The position numbers were made by a program, and so were the translations under genes. The notes below the pieces were generated by a model. The model searched no databases. It was not told the origin of the DNA and was given only the letters and a program-made list of their open reading frames with translations. Below, piece by piece: positions 48,153 to 59,709 of a stretch of DNA of 64,000 bases (the stretch's first letter is position 1; the number at the start of each line of letters is the position of its first letter). This stretch comes from Liquidambar formosana (Eukaryota > Streptophyta > Magnoliopsida > Saxifragales > Altingiaceae), in NCBI GenBank assembly GCA_039720395.1, contig CM077829.1, forward strand, positions 25,313,955 through 25,377,954, read 5' to 3'.

Positions 48153-51100
48153 AAGCTGCTATCAGGTAGGCCAAGGTCTTCTTCTTCATGGATCTCCGCA
48201 ATGACACCACATTCAAGGTACCAATTCAGGAATGGCACGGTAGCATGGCTAATGGATGAACCCTAGAGTTCTTCAATGGTCGAGTCTTCCACGGTGAGGA
48301 TCATGTCTTGGAACATTTCAGTCATAGCCCCCGCATCAAGGTTCTCTGCCCAGTCTTCCTCTTTCAAGCTTCCATATAGATCTTGGATAGAGTGGTACCA
48401 ACTTGTCAAACTTTGAGGATTCGGCCCTTCTGTGAAGTATCTATCACCAAAACTTTTATCTGCCACGGCTAGGTCGGAACTTGGATAAAAAGTATATGGG
48501 ATTTACTGCTTTATAGAAGAGTAATGGCGTGATGATTCATTCAGCTCTTTCTCAATGCATTGGACATAATCAAACCCAGATAGCGGTATCGCTGCTGATT
48601 CAGGTTGTATCTCACATATAGGCACACTTGCGAGTTTCAATTCATAGTCCCCTTGAAGCGTTACTATGGCTCCTTCATATGGAAACTTCACCTTTTGATG
48701 GAGTGAAGATGGCACAGCCCCAGCGGGATGGATCCAAGGTCGGCCCAACAGCAAGTTGAAACATGACGGCACATCTAACACTTGGAATTCCACCCTAAAT
48801 TTAGTGGGTCCCATGATAAGAGGCAAAGTAACCACCCCTATTACTTCTCAGCGGGTGTTGTCATAAGCTCTTACGGTCTGCCCAGATGGAGTGAAATCAG
48901 TGGGTCCCAAACCCAAAACAGTGGCAGTTCGGAGAGGACATACATTCAGTGCGGACCCATTGTCGATAAGAACGGTGGGAACCCTCTTCCCCATAGTGTC
49001 AACGGTCACATAGAGAGCTTGAGAATGGCTCGGCCCGCTTTTAGGTAGGTCTACATCGGTGAACACGATGGTTGAGTTCTTGGGAGTTGGATTCACCAAA
49101 TGTACCAATCCCTCGGGGGATGTGTCAACGGGCACTTGTATCTGATTCAACAGTTTCAACACGGTCTGTCTGTGCTTATGCGAGGCCATGAGCAAGCCCC
49201 AAATAGTAATGTTGGCATTGGTCTTCTTCAGCTGCCTAAGCACTTCATCCTCTTCTTCTTGCAAGCTAGGACGCCTCTGCCCTTCCAAATCTTCCAACGG
49301 ATTTTCAGATTCTAGGTGGGGAGGCTTGAAATGACAACCCCCTCTGGTTATATGGTCCAACTCATCATCGCTAGCCCATATGTCATGGACTTCCTCGGAG
49401 TCATTCATCAAGTCATCTCATTCTATCATGTCGATGCTCTCCATCTCTGTCGGCAAGTCATCCCAACCTGAAGGGACTATCGGCTCATCTGATATCGGAC
49501 TTGGGCTTGAATACAGCACATAGTAATCATATTTCCCCGACGCTTCACCTAATAGGCCAACCTGAGGATCCCCTGTTTCATATCTTTCTTTCAGCTCTTG
49601 TTGGATAGATTTCTTTGGCAACAACAAAACCTTTTGGTCAATGAGGTCTTGGATGATCTTCTTTAGTATAGAACAAGCCTCGGTGTCATGGCCGGGTGCA
49701 CGATGGTATTGGCAATATTGGTGAGGGGTTGATGGTCTGGGCTTTAGTGGAAGTGGCATGATAAGGCTGTTATTGCGGCAAATGGTGAAGAGACGGGTTA
49801 AGGTCATGGGGAGCGGAGTGTATTGTCTTATGGGATGGCGAGGGCGAGAGGATTCAACCCCAATGGCATTTATGGTGTTAGGTGGGGGTATGTTGTTGTG
49901 TGATGGGAGAGGATTACGGGTGACATTTGGACGGGTTGGTGGTGAAATGACTTGCTTGTCAATGAGGTCTTGGACTTGGTGGCGAAGGCGAATACAGCGA
50001 TTGGTGGCATGGCCTTTGGATTGATGGTACTTGCAGTACTCATTCTCATTGTAGCTCTTGGGTAAGGGATTTGGTGGAGGTCTTGGGTCGAGTGGCTTCA
50101 ATAGGTCACGACTTATGAGCTTTTCAAGGACTCTTTCGAGTGGCATGAATAGGTCAGTGAATTGGCGAGGTGGGTTGACATCATTGAGAGAAAAGGGTTG
50201 GATTGGTTGAGTTATGGTGTTGACCTCGGCATTGTTCTTCCCAGTAAAGTTTGTCTTGCGACTCCTCACTTCCTCAGTCTTGATTGTCCCATCATTGATA
50301 GCATCTTTAACCTGCGTGCCAGCCCCAATGAGAGCTTTGAAATTTGGGAAATAGTGGGCAAATAGGTGCTTGTGATACACGGGCAGCAGGTTCTTAACCA
50401 CTAACTGAATTTGGTCCTCCTCATTCGGCCTATCCGTCATTCTCAACGCCTTTTGTCTCCACCTTGTAATGTAAGCGGAGAAAGTTTCATGAGCCCCTTG
50501 CTTGGTAGTTTCTAGGTCCCTTCGAGTAACGTCCACCTCTGTGTTATACTTGTAGTGCTCTGAAAACTCATTGCATATGTCTTCCCAAGTCCGGGTTCTA
50601 TTCTCATCCAAGGATAAGAACCATTTCAAAGCAGAAGTGGCCAAGGTTTCATGGAACATTTGAGCTAAAAGCTCGTCAGTAGCCCCTCGAGGGTGCATAG
50701 CTTGCACGTACATCTTCAAATGAGTCTTAGGGCAACCCGTCCCATCGAACTTTTCTAACTCCGGCATCTTGAATTGTAGTGGAATACGAGCCGTTGGAAA
50801 CAGGGATAGAGTCCGCACATCGACCATGTCATCAGCCCTGCGAATCCCTTTTATAGTTCTCTCCAATGCTTCTACCTTGCTAGCTAACACGGAATCACTG
50901 CTAGAACCTTTCCCCTTGGCTTCCCCTTCTAGGTTGGTGACCTCAGGTTTCGGGCTACTTTCCCCCCTTGTCTTGGTGTTCTCATTGGATTGAGGTCCCT
51001 CTTCGGTGCCAGCCCCATGAGGTATACCCGAGGAATGGGCCTTAGAGCCATTTTGTTCAAGATCCGCCATCTTCTGTTGGTTCTCTTGAGCCATTTTCAA

Positions 51101-51268
51101 TGCGGTATCGGATGTCTCGGCGGTATGGTCAAGCTTGGCCATGATGGCTTTCAGGCAAGCCTCAAGGTCAAAGTGCCCCTCACTAGTTCTTTTGTCGGCC
51201 ATGTCTGTCTGATGGGTAGACTCAACACTCACTAGACGCCCTTGTGGATTGCGGATCCAAGCCAGCAC
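48153..51268 (-). pseudogene. gag: Gag and protease of element 2 (in-frame stops)
   Basis: All parts share one frame. Residues about 170-330 form the gag core (KMPELEKFDGTGCPKTHL, FSAYITRWRQKALRM). Two zinc knuckles follow: CKYHQSKGHATNRC and CQYHRAPGHDTEAC. A protease region (IDNGSALNVCP near 48950, LLLGRPWIHPAG near 48740) comes next. Stops occur at 49418 (TGA), 48848 (TGA), 48503 (TAA) and 48263 (TAG); each fits a single C-to-T or G-to-A transition. A G-patch like that of element 1 is not evident. The double knuckle is unlike element 1, which has one. Without readthrough this copy cannot make Gag-Pol. Confidence 0.85.
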
Positions 51269-52057
51269 GTCTATGGATAGAAAAGTTTTAACCTTTAGCC
51301 TAAGGACTTGTCCTAAACCTCCATATTTTCCTTAATGAACTCGGTCTCTACACCATGTTCAATTAATTCATTCCTTTTATCCAATTACCTTTACAGGGGT
51401 CATGGATTAAGGGTATGTTTTAAAGAATAGGGCATAGAGTCCTTCAATTAGGTTTAATTAATCCCCTAGGACTAGCACATCACAAACATAGCTTTACATC
51501 CTATTTCCTTAATTTATTCCTCCTAACTCATGGCCTTAACGAAGGCTAGGGTTTAAAGGTCTATATTAAGGGCATAAGATATAAAGCCTCACACCACAAA
51601 CACGGCATAGCATCATTACAAACAATTGTGGGTGCATAAAGGTGAGACCGTAGTGTCCTACAAGTCTGTCTATACGGACTAATGATAAGGGTAGGCTAGG
51701 GTCCTTCACTTGCTTGAGCAATCCTTATACCTAACCACATGTGGCATCAGGAACGCCGCGTGGGTCCAGCAGTACGTGATTAACTCATTTAATATAACCA
51801 AGGGCAAGCCCAAAGGTACTAGGCAAGAGAGGTTGATAGCTTTCGCCCCAACACATGGAATCAGGAAAACCAAGGTTGAGACTAGGCCGATCGTTGGCAA
51901 GGATACATCGAGGGACATCGATCCTAACATGCAAGAGTTTGCGCACACAATGCAATAAATGAAAGCACACAATCAAGCAGATGCAATGTGATTGATTTTA
52001 ATTAAACATAAGAAATTAACCTAGCCCATTTAAACTTTATAGAGTCTAGCCCACAAA
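51269..52057 (-). other. Element 2 untranslated leader
   Basis: Non-coding region between primer-binding site and gag. Small frames on both strands (51706-51972) overlap each other and show no recognisable protein. The element 1 antisense ORF at the corresponding place (8927-9493) has no counterpart here. Confidence 0.6.
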
Positions 52058-52075
52058 TCCCCAGTGGAGTCGCCA
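52058..52075 (-). other. Primer-binding site, element 2
   Basis: The minus strand reads TGGCGACTCCACTGGGGA, three bases from the LTR end. It differs from element 1 (TGGCGACTTTGCTGGGGA) at three positions, so the same tRNA family probably primes both. Confidence 0.8.
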
Positions 52076-52078
52076 AAC

Positions 52079-54866
52079 TGTGAACCCCGGAAATTGGGCC
52101 CACGAGGGATTGAAAAGAAAGTGGGTTTGAAAAAGAAAAAGGAAAGGAGTCGCCACCTTATTTTTTAAAGGAAACAAGGAAAACCCTAAAAATCAAGTTG
52201 TTTTAGGAAAACAATTTAAATGACTCCATAAAAAAAGGAAAGGCAAAAACCAATCTTTTGAAAACCAAAGAAATCGGGGATTCGAAGGCTAAGTTATGAC
52301 ATGGGAAGGTTCTAGGCAAAGCCTATAGGCACCCATGTCACCCTTTCGGTCTCTCAGTTCATTTGGGCTAAATTAAAGTCTTTCCATACAAAAATCAGCA
52401 AGTATATCATCACAAGAATTGCATGCATATCATATATTTCATTCATCCATCCATGCATAATAAGCAAATAAAAACAGAAAATAAAGAAAAAGAAAACAAA
52501 ACAAAAATAAACCTAGGATGCTTGGATCCTAGAACGGACTTGAGCCTCACGAAGAGCGCCTACGTACCATGCAACGAAATACATGGATCAAAGTCCACGT
52601 AGTTCGATTAGAACTAGGGTTAAGACCTAATATAAACCTATGGTTAAAACCCTAGGTTTCCTTATTTGATCAAAAGAGTTGAATTTGATAGAAAGTTTGA
52701 TTTTAGGAAGAACTCCACAAAATGGAAACTTTAATAAAAAAACCAGAATTTTATTTATGAAGGAAACCTCTAATTAAACCATAGGATCATATTAAAAATT
52801 AACCCTAAAGAGGGAAGAGAAAGGATAAGGAAGAAAGGTGAATTGGAGCACCTTCACACCCACTTACCTGAGCGCAATTAGCTCCAAGCATTAGCCATTT
52901 CAGACATAAGCAGCCCTATTTGCCATGGGACAAATACCACACCTATTTGCACCCTTACAAGTGCTCAAAACCATGCAAAAACACTAACATGCAAATCTGG
53001 ACAGAATAGTATCATGGCCTAAAAATCATCCACTAAGCATGCTAACAGCAACACAGCGAACAATAATAAGTCCTAACATATTCCTAGAACCATATCATGC
53101 ATAAAAACCCTAGAACATACTAATATGCATGCAAAACTATCATGTTTACTCTATATGCAAGACATATACAGCAAACACGAAGAAAAACCAAATAAAAAAG
53201 TCTACTTTATCATGTTATATGAAAACAAACACAAAACAATGACTCTAAAACCCTAAACTCACAAATATGCTTAAAAACTCACAAGACATACTTTAATCAT
53301 GCTAAAACGAAACTAAACAGAAATTATATCATGCATATTAACTAACTAAAGGAATATAACATGATGAAAATCCTAACTCTAACATGCAATGACACTAATC
53401 CTAGCACAAGGACGAACAGGAGCACAAGAATCACAACTATGCATTAAAAACCTAAAGGACAGCCCTAAAGCATGCTAATCAGTAGATAAAAAATAGATAT
53501 TCCATGTATATTAACTAGCTAGAGTGTTAATACATGATAAAAAAGTTACCTTTAACATGCAATAGGCCTAACCCATATGAAAACCTAGTTTAAGCTTGAA
53601 TAGAGAAGGAGAATACCTTAGGAAGGGCCTTCCTTGCTGCTGTATGCAATTGTTCGTGGCTCCTCAGGTCTTTAGAGTGAATCAAACCAACACGAATCCT
53701 CCTCTTTGTCAAAGTGGCATCACAGCAAAGAGATCAAAACTCACTCAACTTTGAAAAGAAATAGAAAACAAAAAGAGAACAAGAGAAAAGAAAAAGTGAT
53801 TCTCGTCACTTTGCAGCAGCAGCAACTTCAATCGCGTTTTTGGGTATGAAAACGTTGGATTTGGATAAAGCTTGTGAAATACAAAGTTGTAGAGAATTGA
53901 ATTATCTTTCTAACAAGACCAATTTCATCAAATTCTGACTTCGGATGAAAACGTTATGATTAAAATACGACTGCTGGTTTTCAGAAAATCTGCTGCTGAA
54001 TTATGACGAATTTCACTCCCTCCAAACCCTCTTCTCCTCTCCCTTGTTTAAAGACATTAAGAGAGTATTTATAGCTGAAATCTGGAGTTTCCCTTTCCTT
54101 CCTGGACTAGGTTTCCTTGGAGAATAATCAAAAGGTATTTTATAATGATAAAAGACTTCTAATCTGAATAGGAAAAGGAAATTGTCTTTTATAAAAATTG
54201 GGAGACTGACCGCTAACACGCATGCACATGTATCGTATGTGCGTACACACACTCATCACATACGTACACGTGTTAGTGTCATGATAAAAATGGCTAATTT
54301 AATAAAATAATTTTCTTTTCATTTTAACCAAAAATCTCATGCTGTGATTCGCACTAATTCTTCAAGGATAATCCGTAAATAACCACACTAAACTCATCAT
54401 CAGGCCATATCAAAATTGAACTTCATGAAACACTTTTGAGGGTAAAATGATGACTAATGAAAGTCAATTTGAAAAGATTTGGTTGGTAATTGTGAGTCAA
54501 TTAGAGCTAACCCAAGGAAGGATCAATTAACCAACTTGAACCACATCGAGCCATTTTAATCCCGAGCCATTGACTTACCAAATTGACACTAAAAATACCT
54601 CTTATGCATCCATATGAACTCCAATTGACAATTTGGAGATCATTCCAAGGTCAAATGAAAAGTTTGGGACTTAAAAGACGATTATGCCCCTCAAGTCACA
54701 AAAGCTCTTATTATCCCTCAAGATCAACTCCAATTTGAACCAAAATTCATATCCATTGTCCTTGTGACTCTAGAAAACTAATGCAAGTGATTAGACTCAA
54801 AAACAAAACAAAAACATGCATGAAATGATGAGCCCTAGTAAGGTGGTGCAAAAATGGGGTGTGACA
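52079..54866 (-). repeat. Element 2 5' LTR
   Basis: 2788 bp, nearly identical to 37276-40063. The minus-strand TATA box TATAAATA is at 54066-54073, and the phased palindromes lie at 54220-54267, upstream of it. On its right it is followed by the GCTGG duplication and the interrupted antisense gene of element 3. Confidence 0.95.
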
Positions 54867-54871
54867 GCTGG

Positions 54872-56521
54872 TGACAGACTTATCTGTGGGTACGGGGAAC
54901 TGCACGCACATGGTAAGATATGAAGTCAGCCAGAATCCATGATAAGTTTTGAGTATGGGGCAAACATGAAACCGAAGAAAAAGCGAAGGTATACCTCGGG
55001 AAACTTTGCTATTATTTCACTACGGGAAGGAACGCTCCCACCTCCGGCCACCGTGGCATTGGATCCCCCTTGCCCAGGCCTTTGTACGGCAGGCTGGTGC
55101 TCGGGGCCCGTAGAGGGTCTCCTATTTTTCGGAGGAGCGACCATGGGAGCCTTCCCCTTCCCAGTAACCTCGGGCGCCTGGGGCCTGCCCACGTCCTGCC
55201 CCCTCATGGCGCTGGACATGAGTTTGCCACTGTTGGGGTCAGTGGACTTTTTGCCTAGCGTCCTGGCCTGCGCCTTGAGCAGCAACAGCAACAGGCTTGC
55301 TGGTCTTCTGCTACTGCTGATTCTGCCGCTGTTACTGCTGTTGCTGCTGCTAATTCTGCTGCTGTTGCTTCTGCACAGCAGCCTTCTTTTCCTGGGCCTC
55401 CTTCGCCGTCGCCCTTCTCTCAGCAACCAGAGCCCTCAAGTTTATCCCAGAGTCCTTTTTGGCCCTCTAGTTGTCAGAGTCTGTTCTTTGTCTCTTGGCG
55501 CGGGGGGGGGGGGGATTAGAGCCTCTCCTCTCCATGGCTTAGGAGATGGTCTCCTCCGAACTGGAGCTTTCAATAACGAAGGGGGCGCGGCGACCCGTCT
55601 TGTCCTGGGCTCTGATTTCCTCGACACCCTCCCCTTCAGCTCGGAGCCGGATCCCCTCTTCTTCTTCTTCTCCTTCTTGCTCTCCTCTCTCCACCTCTTG
55701 CTCCACCATGCGGGTCAGCTCGTCGTCAGGCTGCTCCCAGTGAGGGTAACTCGCCTTCCCGTAAGTCTAGTACCTCGCGTGGTAGTTGAGCAAGGTTTCA
55801 GCCGAACGGCAACGCTGGCTGACTTGGTATCCCAGTAATGTCTGGATGTCCTTCTTCTTTAACTTGTCAGCAGGCTCGTTGGCGTGAGGAGCTGCTAGAA
55901 GGAAACATAACATAAGTATCAGTATGAAGTCCAATATTTATCTCGGGGCCATATAAAACACAAAAGAAGAAAAATGATCTCGCTGAGTGCTTACAGCTAG
56001 AGCCTCTCTCACGAGGGATGATGGGAGCATCTGGGGGAAGAGTCCCATCCACAGGCCCGTACACGAAGATCACAATGTCATGAGCTCCAGAGTTAGAGTC
56101 TGGGATATGTGTGACAAAGGGTTTCTTCCTGGGCTTGAGAGAGAGATAATAGGTCGGGTTTATTTTTGAGGGCGCAGATTTTGTAGTGATGGAGTATCTC
56201 CCGCACTCCAACAGAAGTCCCTAATATCTGGTTGAGGGCATGAACCCCCAGGATGATCCTAAAGGAATTCAGCCCTAGCTGAGTCGGGACTATGCCATAG
56301 TAGAGGAGGAAGTCGTTAAGGAGGTCAGGGAATGGGACTCGAACTCCACCCTCCATGAACGCAGTAATAGGGACAGGGAGGCCATTCTGGGCATTTGACC
56401 TATAGATGTCCTCCCCGGGCTCAGCAAAGCGGAAGCTAAACTTCCCATCTTCAAAGCCGTATAAGGCTTTAAACTCTGCTATCCTTGCAGGGTTCTCCCT
56501 AATGTCATAAAAAGAAGACAT
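54872..56521 (-). pseudogene. 5' part of the antisense gene of element 3
   Basis: On the minus strand the gene starts at ATG 56521 (MSSFYDIRENPARI). Its core is GVRVPFPDLLNDFLLYYGIVPTQL with a following ILGVHAL segment, which resembles the 'putative gypsy type transposon' domain (PF04195 type). A frameshift near 56165 breaks it. The exon resumes and ends at AGCT|GTAAGC (55995). After an intron, an exon from about 55896 encodes a Glu-rich segment (55620-55700) and a Gln-rich run from CAG/CTG repeats (55268-55380), with CAG-to-TAG stops. A run of 13 G (about 55502-55514) lies within. The frame would continue into 37275 had element 2 not inserted. Confidence 0.65.
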
Positions 56522-57501
56522 CTGCCAAGTTGAAAGGGGAAGGTTAAATCCAAGAATAACTCAACCTATGCCCATATGCTCCGACTTGAAATCTCAGAGT
56601 CAAGTCCGTACAGGTATGTTATCCCTGCCTTGACAGACCCTAAAATTTTTCTAAGTATTAGCTCGGGGAACATTAAACTCAGTGTTGGGAAAAGACAAAA
56701 GAAGAGACCACTGACTTCTTTCTCAAATTCACCCTGAGATGGAGTTTTTCAAACCCTAAAAGGCAGGAAAATTGGTATCTTGGTGATTTGCCCCAAAAAC
56801 CAGAGGAAAACCCTAGGATTGTGAAGCAAACCCCAAGAACGTCGCCAACAACCGCAAAGAGAGAAAATAAAACCGAACAAATTGAAGAATAAGATCAAAG
56901 AAGAAGTTATACCTTTGCAAAGATCAAATGGTGGTCAGAAAAGCGGTCTCGTCGAAGAAACTAGACGGCGCGGTGCCAAGAAACTCCAACAAATTGCTTT
57001 TGGAAAAGTGGAGGGAACAGGAACAGTCTTCCAACAAAGAACAGCGCCGGTGGAATGATTCGTGAGGTAGTGAACAAGTACAGAACGGATCTTCTCCCAC
57101 AAACGAACGGCCTAAACAGTGGATTCCGGTGGAAAATACGATATTTTCTTGGTGAAATCAGAAGGCAGAAAGCAGAGAAAGTAGAGAGATAATGTAGAGA
57201 GCAGAGAAAGTAGAGAAAGAATGCAAAGAGCAGAGAGTAGAGAGAGAATGCAAAGGATAAAGTGAGCAGTGATTTGCTTCCCTCCAAAGACGTAATGCTT
57301 CTGGAGCATTAAATGCTATATACAGCAGATGGTACGGTCCCAAGGCACATGACATCAGCACCTTGGAATACGGAAAGGCTTAACCGCCTTCTGCCAGCTA
57401 AGCCCTAGAATGCCAAACGGCATAGGGGCACAAGGTGAAACACTTAGCGAAATAAAATTATGACAAGTCCCAACTCGGGAATGTCATAATTTGGGACAAA
57501 T
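56522..57501 (+). other. Element 3 3' untranslated region
   Basis: No coding region is supported. 57165-57260 is an imperfect tandem of AGAGAAAGTAGAGAG/AATGCAAAG-type units. The interval also holds the upstream region of the antisense gene. A weak polypurine tract (TTTGGGACAAAT, 57490-57501) precedes the 3' LTR. Confidence 0.55.
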
Positions 57502-58201
57502 TGTGTGGAAATATCTCTGAACCGAGGTTCCAGCTCAAGATAGAAAGCTCAAACTGGAAACGCTGACACGTGGCAAAGGCGATCCAACCAGGCCAGCTAT
57601 AACGCACATGATCCATATCCTATGATCCAGTTCGGGCCAAAGAGCTAAACCACGATATTTGACACGTGGTTGATACCACGCTAGGGGATCTGCTGCAAAC
57701 CACATGACCTCTCAGCTCGGGACCTTACTTTCATCTCAGGACACCTGTCCTGTGACTCACACTACAATCCAAATCCTACTACAGTCCAAAACTGTCATAG
57801 CAGCTGTAATTCCTGACACAACGGTTACTAGGAATCATGGTTCCACCCCAACCACGATTGACAAACCATGGTCAGACGGTTATTGGTAAACCATGGTCAG
57901 ATCTGACCTAACCAAATCAGTTACCTGACCTCACATGGTCAGTCCGTACAGGTGGGTATAAAAAGAATACGATACAGCCAAATGTGGTAAGCTACAGTAC
58001 CCTAATCCTTTGAGATTCATCTTCTTCCTTGCCTCATTCTCCCCAACATAGTTTTCTGACTTAAGCTTTGGAGAGGGCACGGCCAAAACCCACCTTGGCC
58101 TACCCTCTAACCCGTTTTCCAAGCTTGTGATTGCAGGTCCATGCAAGAGAGCAAGCTCCACCATCAACACTTAGTTCGGGGAGCAGATTTTACCCCGTAC
58201 A
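57502..58201 (+). repeat. Element 3 3' LTR
   Basis: 700-bp copy of 28749-29448, differing at about 27 positions, most of them transitions. Followed by the TATAT duplication (58202-58206). Confidence 0.95.
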
Positions 58202-58206
58202 TATAT

Positions 58207-58596
58207 AGACACATAAATGCATGTTTATAATAACATAACATAAGGATACATGTACATAATCAATTCTCATTTGTTTATTATACACGTGACGTAATATGAG
58301 TAGGAGGGAGGAGGAATTGCTCCTCCACTGTGACGAGCCAAGTATTGTCCATAGAGAGCCTACATTCGCTATACCCACTACTGGAAAGTCAAAGGCAAAG
58401 GGGAAATGAGCAAACATCCATACAAATCAAACACCCAAACCTAGAAGCACAACTACAGTGGGACACCGGACCTAGTCTAATAGAGTGCTTATCAAATTTT
58501 TTGTTTTTTTTCTTGGCAGCTTTTGCATTCAGTTTTTCTGGTTGACTCTATTATTCAAGCCTCTTGAGTTTATTTAGCTCCTTGTTGTCGCTGTCA
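58207..58596. other. Right insertion flank of element 3
   Basis: No gene is seen. 58290-58360 is an inverted relative of 28535-28630. The end CTGTCA carries the TCA flank of the following MITE. Confidence 0.45.
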
Positions 58597-59164
58597 GGGC
58601 ATCTCCAACCATATGAGTTAAATTAGGTGTGCTATTGTTATTTTAGCACATGTTACAGTGTCAAATGCTATAATTTAGCACAATGTGCTCCAATGATACA
58701 AATAAACGTAGTGTGTTATTTTTTGCCACAACTTCAACTCTTACCACAAATTTAAGGACTCGTAAGATAGTGAATGAGGTATATCGTGGATTAAATGCAA
58801 TGTTGCTTGAGTGGGATAAATGAGTTAAAGAAAAAGGTGTGTTTTCTGATTTTTTATTTTTTTATTTTTTTATATATAAGATTTCAATAGTATTTTTGAA
58901 AATATTGTATTTATTTATGGGATGTTTGGTTCCTGAGAAAATTTTGGAAGAAAAATATAGAAAAAGAAGTCACTGATGTGTTTGGTTGTCAGAAAAGGAA
59001 GAAAAGCTGACATGACAAATATAACAATAGTTCACCCTTGTGCCAAGTGTGAACTACTGCTATATTTTGCACATGCATTTAGCACATCATTGGAACATCC
59101 CAACTTGTGCCAAATGCTATAATATAGCAATAGCACACCATATAGCTCACCCTCGGAGATGCTC
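58597..59164. mobile_element. MITE with GGGCATCTCC ends, probably Harbinger-like
   Basis: The 568-bp segment starts GGGCATCTCCAACC and ends GGAGATGCTC. Inverted repeats extend inward with gaps (GGTGTGCTATTGTTATTTTA versus reversed GGTGTGCTATTGCTATATTA). TCA flanks both ends (58594-58596 and 59165-59167), a 3-bp duplication as in PIF/Harbinger elements. There is no transposase. Superfamily assignment is tentative. Confidence 0.6.
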
Positions 59165-59577
59165 TCATTGTTGTGAGCCAACAGGTAAAAACCTTTTTCT
59201 ATATAAAGCCAGGACAGAGCATTAAGTTGGAACGTAGTTTGGGCGGGAAGATACTCCCACCTATAAAAACAGAACATTTGACCCTCGCAACCCTCCACAT
59301 CCAACCCAAGGCTACGGATCCTATGCTTAATTTCATATAGTGAGTAAGCCGTACATCATGTCCTTACCCGAGTTTGGCCATGCGGCCTATTCTACTAATC
59401 ATATATCCTAATATATATTTTGTTTTTATTATAAAAGGTAATTACCAACCTTGATAAGAATCTAGAAGTCGATAATTCCAATCTCATTAAAACGCGTTCT
59501 TCATTAATTTAAACTTGCAACAAAGCTGTCTCCTTCCTGTGTGCTCCCTATAACCATACTTAATTGTCCATACAATT

Positions 59578-59592
59578 TTATATATATATATG
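59578..59592 (+). promoter_or_regulatory. TATA box of LEA gene 2
   Basis: A TATATATATATATA run lies about 120 bp before the ATG at 59710, at the same distance as in the two other LEA copies. Confidence 0.5.
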
Positions 59593-59709
59593 ACACACAA
59601 CTCCTTCCAATTTCACTCCTTCGCATCTTCGATCAAATCATCTTTGAGGCGGAAAGGAAAAGGAAATTACCAAAACATATTTTGGTTCACTCATCTTTAA
59701 TTAGAGAAA

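Larger units (their letters stand above)
37276..54866 (-). mobile_element. Element 2: Tat/Ogre-type gypsy element nested in element 3
   Basis: Two 2788-bp LTRs (52079-54866 is 5', 37276-40063 is 3') are flanked by perfect GCTGG duplications (37271-37275 and 54867-54871). The element is 17,591 bp on the minus strand. By eye the LTRs differ at about 23 positions (0.8%), so the insertion is recent. It shows a Tat/Ogre-type primer site, gag with two zinc knuckles, an apparent intron between protease and RT, dual RNase H, and an antisense DUF7745-like gene with its own TATA box. A 2.3 kb array of small hairpins precedes the 3' LTR. Four in-frame stops in gag-protease argue against autonomous movement of this copy. 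Confidence 0.96.
28749..58201 (+). mobile_element. Element 3: decayed Tat/Retand-type gypsy element, host of element 2
   Basis: Two 700-bp LTRs (28749-29448 and 57502-58201) are flanked by TATAT on both sides (28744-28748 and 58202-58206). Without the nested element 2 (37276-54866) it is about 11.9 kb. Pol has the second RNase H (LKVDGASNAKG), placing it in the Tat clade. An antisense gene lies 3' of pol. By eye the LTRs differ at about 27 of 700 positions (about 4%), several times more than in elements 1 and 2, matching its older, nested position. Gag-pol has several nonsense and frameshift mutations, so it is not autonomous. Confidence 0.95.

Noticed and set aside
51706..51976. Overlapping small frames on both strands in the element 2 leader
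   Set aside because: No domain, mutual overlap, and no counterpart in element 1.
54939..55838. 299-codon + strand frame with Leu/Ser-rich protein
   Set aside because: It is the complement of the Gln- and Glu-rich part of the element 3 antisense gene; leucine runs come from CTG repeats.
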